From Gammaproteobacteria bacterium (GTDB lineage: Bacteria; Pseudomonadota; Gammaproteobacteria; Burkholderiales; Burkholderiaceae_D), in assembly GCA_903970185.1 (NCBI GenBank), contig CAJCIC010000051.1:1-58510 (forward strand): DNA of 58,510 nucleotides. Reading direction: 5' to 3'. The position numbers and the translations under genes are program-made. A model generated the notes under the pieces. That model had not been told where the DNA came from and did not search any database. It saw only the letters and a list, made by a program, of their open reading frames with translations. Positions 56,349 through 58,510 of the stretch are shown piece after piece; within the stretch, counting starts at the first letter, position 1; the number at the start of each line of letters is the position of its first letter.

Positions 56349-57313
56349 GGGGCAGCGCCGGGTTCAAGCCAGGGGAATGGCTGTTCTGGCTGGTGCCGGT
56401 TATCGCGCCTCTGTTCTTTTCGCAATATCTGGTGCTTGGCAGCCAGATCCTGATCGCGTGCCTGTTTGCGCTGTCGCTTGATCTGATCCTGGGCTATGCC
56501 GGCATCGTCTCGCTGGGTCACGCGGCATTTTTTGGCAGCGGCGCGTACTGCGCCGGACTGCTTGCAAGTCATGGGTGGGGCGAGCCCGTCACCGGCCTTG
56601 TGCTTGCTGCGTGCGTTGGGGCTGTGCTTGGCTATTGCGTCAGTTTCCTTGTCGTGCGCGGCACCGACCTCGCGCGCCTGATGGTCACGCTTGGCGTTGG
56701 CCTGTTGCTCTTTGAAGCGGCCAACAAGGCCGCGGCGGTGACGGGCGGGGTTGACGGCCTGTCAGGCGTCGTGATGTGGAAACTGCTCGGCTGGCGCGAG
56801 TTCGATCTCGAAGGCAAGACCGCCTACGGCTATTGCCTGGTGGTGCTGTTCGGCCTTTTCCTGGTGCTTCACCGCATCGTCAACTCGCCCTTCGGGCTGT
56901 CGCTGGTTGGCATTCGCGAGAATATCAGGCGCATGCATGCCATTGGCACGCCAACGCGCTCACGGCTGGTCGTCGCCTTCACCGTAAGCGCTGCAATTGC
57001 CGCAGTGGCAGGTGCGCTTCTCGCGCAGACGACGCAGTTCGTCGGCCTCGATTCGCTTGCCTTCGAGCGCTCGGCCGAGGTCCTCATCATGCTCGTGCTT
57101 GGCGGTGCGGGTCGGCTCTACGGGGCACTCGTTGGGGCCACGATTTTCATCATTGCCCAGGACCGGCTGGCCGGCATCAATCCGGTTTACTGGCAGTTCT
57201 GGCTTGGCATCATGCTCATTGTCGTCGTGCTCGCCGGGCACGGCGGCGTGCTCGGCTTTTGTGATCGCGTCGTGGCGCACTGGCGCCAACGCCGGCGCGA
57301 CCCGGCGTCATGA
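56345..57313 (+). CDS. Branched-chain type ABC transporter permease (LivM type)
   Basis: This 322-residue second permease has LivM-type segments ALSLDLILGYAGIVSLGHAA and SPFGLSLVGIRENIRRMHAIG. I chose GTG 56345, overlapping the livH stop by 4 bases; the longer open frame lies inside livH and is not supported. It ends overlapping livG by 4 bases (ATGA). Like its partners it belongs to the protocatechuate-linked importer. Confidence 0.93.
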   Translation: MRGSAGFKPGEWLFWLVPVIAPLFFSQYLVLGSQILIACLFALSLDLILGYAGIVSLGHAAFFGSGAYCAGLLASHGWGEPVTGLVLAACVGAVLGYCVSFLVVRGTDLARLMVTLGVGLLLFEAANKAAAVTGGVDGLSGVVMWKLLGWREFDLEGKTAYGYCLVVLFGLFLVLHRIVNSPFGLSLVGIRENIRRMHAIGTPTRSRLVVAFTVSAAIAAVAGALLAQTTQFVGLDSLAFERSAEVLIMLVLGGAGRLYGALVGATIFIIAQDRLAGINPVYWQFWLGIMLIVVVLAGHGGVLGFCDRVVAHWRQRRRDPAS

Positions 57314-58062
57314 GCGCCGTGCTCGAGACGCGCGCGCTGTCCAAGTCGTATGGTCGCTTTGTCGCCAACAGCGACATCAACCTGACCATTGCCACGGGCG
57401 CACGGCACGCGCTCATCGGCCCGAACGGCGCGGGCAAGACGACGCTTGTCAATCTTCTCACCGGCGTTGCTCGCCCGACGTCCGGCGAGGTGCTGCTCGA
57501 CGGCAAGACGATCACCCAACTGTCGCAGCACGAGCGCGTCAAGCGCGGCATGACGCGCACCTTTCAGATCAATACGCTCTTTCCGCGCCTGACGGTTCTG
57601 CAATCGATCATGCTCGCGCTTTGCGAGCGCGAGGGACTGGCGGCACGACTGTTCGCAAAGGTGCCGCGTTCCGGCCCGCTTTTCGATGAGGCCTTGCGGC
57701 TGCTGGAATCGCTGCGGCTCCTGCCCTTTGCCGATACGGTCACGCGCGAGATGCCCTACGGCCGCCAGCGACTGCTCGAGATCGGGCTCGGTCTGGCCAG
57801 CCGGCCGCGCGTGCTCCTGCTCGATGAGCCCGCGGCGGGCATTCCCGCGGGTGAGAGCCAGGAAGTGTTTGAGGTGATCGCAGGGCTTTCGCGCGATGTC
57901 ACGGTGGTTTTCATCGAACACGACATGCACCTGGTCTTTCGCTTTGCCGAGCGCATTACCGTGCTCGTCGCAGGCAGCGTGCTCATCGAGGGCACTCCCG
58001 CCGAAATCGCTGACGACGCGCGCGTGCGCGAGGTTTATCTCGGCGAGGCCGTCAATGACTGA
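57310..58062 (+). CDS. Branched-chain type ABC transporter ATPase (LivG type)
   Basis: This 250-residue ATPase has Walker A GPNGAGKTT (about residues 37-45), Walker B LLLDEPAAG, and the H-loop in FIEHDMHLV. The ABC signature appears as MPYGRQRLLEIG, the degenerate form usual in LivG proteins. The C-terminal segment is typical of the BCA family (GTPAEIADDARVREVYLG). It overlaps livF by 8 bases. Confidence 0.95.
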   Translation: MSAVLETRALSKSYGRFVANSDINLTIATGARHALIGPNGAGKTTLVNLLTGVARPTSGEVLLDGKTITQLSQHERVKRGMTRTFQINTLFPRLTVLQSIMLALCEREGLAARLFAKVPRSGPLFDEALRLLESLRLLPFADTVTREMPYGRQRLLEIGLGLASRPRVLLLDEPAAGIPAGESQEVFEVIAGLSRDVTVVFIEHDMHLVFRFAERITVLVAGSVLIEGTPAEIADDARVREVYLGEAVND

Positions 58063-58510
58063 GCTGCTGCGCCTCTCCGGTGTTTCCGCGGGCTATGCCG
58101 GCGCGCGTGTTCTGGAAGACATCGACCTGTCGCTTGCCAGAAAAGACAGCCTCGCCATTCTCGGGCGCAACGGCGCTGGCAAGTCGACCCTGCTCTTGAC
58201 GCTGTTGGGCCTTTGCGCGCAGCACACGGGCGAGATCGTCTTCGATGGTGCAAGTCTTGCCGGCGTCTCGACCTTTCGGCGCGCGCGCCGTGGTCTTGGC
58301 TGGGTGCCGCAGGAACGGCTGGTTTTTCCCTCGCTCACGGTAGAAGAGAATCTTCGTGCCGTGGCGCGTCCGGGCGCATTCACGCTTGCCCGGCTGTGGC
58401 GGCTGTTCCCGCGCCTTCACGAGCGCGCGCGCAACGGCGCCAACCAGCTCTCGGGCGGCGAGCAGCAGATGCTTGCCATCGCGCGCGCGCTCATCACCAA
58501 TCCGCAGCTC
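58055..58510 (+). CDS. Branched-chain type ABC transporter ATPase (LivF type), 3' end outside window
   Basis: The first 152 codons are visible. ATG 58055 overlaps the livG stop. Walker A is GRNGAGKSTLL, the Q-loop is VPQERLVFPSLTVEENL, and the ABC signature is LSGGEQQMLAIARAL. The frame remains open to the last base. It completes the K-H-M-G-F gene order. Confidence 0.94.
   Translation, partial: MTELLRLSGVSAGYAGARVLEDIDLSLARKDSLAILGRNGAGKSTLLLTLLGLCAQHTGEIVFDGASLAGVSTFRRARRGLGWVPQERLVFPSLTVEENLRAVARPGAFTLARLWRLFPRLHERARNGANQLSGGEQQMLAIARALITNPQL

Overview
The window is GC-rich, gene-dense DNA that looks like the chromosome of a betaproteobacterium, probably in Burkholderiales. That placement is inferred from the gene set (TreS-maltokinase fusion, long proteobacterial GlgE, PA2169/DUF883/CsbD/BON stress proteins, pca genes joined to a Liv-type ABC importer, tandem indolepyruvate oxidoreductase genes); no rRNA or other phylogenetic marker is present. 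I found no tRNA, rRNA, CRISPR array, transposase or prophage gene.

Layout. (1) 1-2.4 kb: the 3' part of a xanthine dehydrogenase-family molybdenum subunit, then a two-gene unit (exported Cys-module protein and CsbD protein) ending in a clear terminator. (2) 2.56-21.76 kb, minus strand: an eight-gene alpha-glucan/trehalose operon in the order glgA-glgE-treS/mak-glgB-glgX-treZ-malQ-treY, with gaps of 12 bases or fewer or overlaps throughout. It can build and branch glucan (GlgA, GlgB), feed it from trehalose through maltose 1-phosphate (TreS-Mak, GlgE), trim it (GlgX, MalQ) and turn it back into trehalose (TreY, TreZ). (3) 22-27.4 kb: a putative zinc peptidase, two small unknown proteins, and a glycosyltransferase / DUF2334 / glycosyltransferase group. 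(4) 27.5-39.4 kb: a sigma-54 gene (rpoN), two sigma-54 activators, a hybrid histidine kinase and many small envelope or stress proteins (BON, DUF883, YqjE-like, PA2169-type, PagL, low-complexity proteins). (5) 39.4-41.3 kb: a Kup potassium transporter. (6) 41.4-49.3 kb, minus strand: an operon iorA-iorB-substrate-binding protein-Baeyer-Villiger-type monooxygenase-pcaI-pcaJ. (7) 49.4-58.5 kb, plus strand: a LysR regulator, pcaH-G-B-D-C for protocatechuate cleavage, and a livKHMGF-type importer whose last gene is cut by the window end.

The most interesting signal is regulatory. Reading the gaps by eye I found eleven GG-N10-GC elements resembling -24/-12 sigma-54 promoters. Almost all precede small stress or envelope genes (at 1483, 23680, 29300, 31434, 34418, 34761, 37511, 37686, 38280 and 39332), and one precedes rpoN itself. 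All eleven share an A at the second base after GG, although the search did not require it, and most have TTGC at -12. I saw no comparable site in front of the glycogen operon, kup, the pca/liv genes or the two activator genes. The simplest reading is a self-regulated sigma-54 stress/envelope regulon encoded with its sigma factor and activators. This is an inference from sequence pattern and has no experimental support here.
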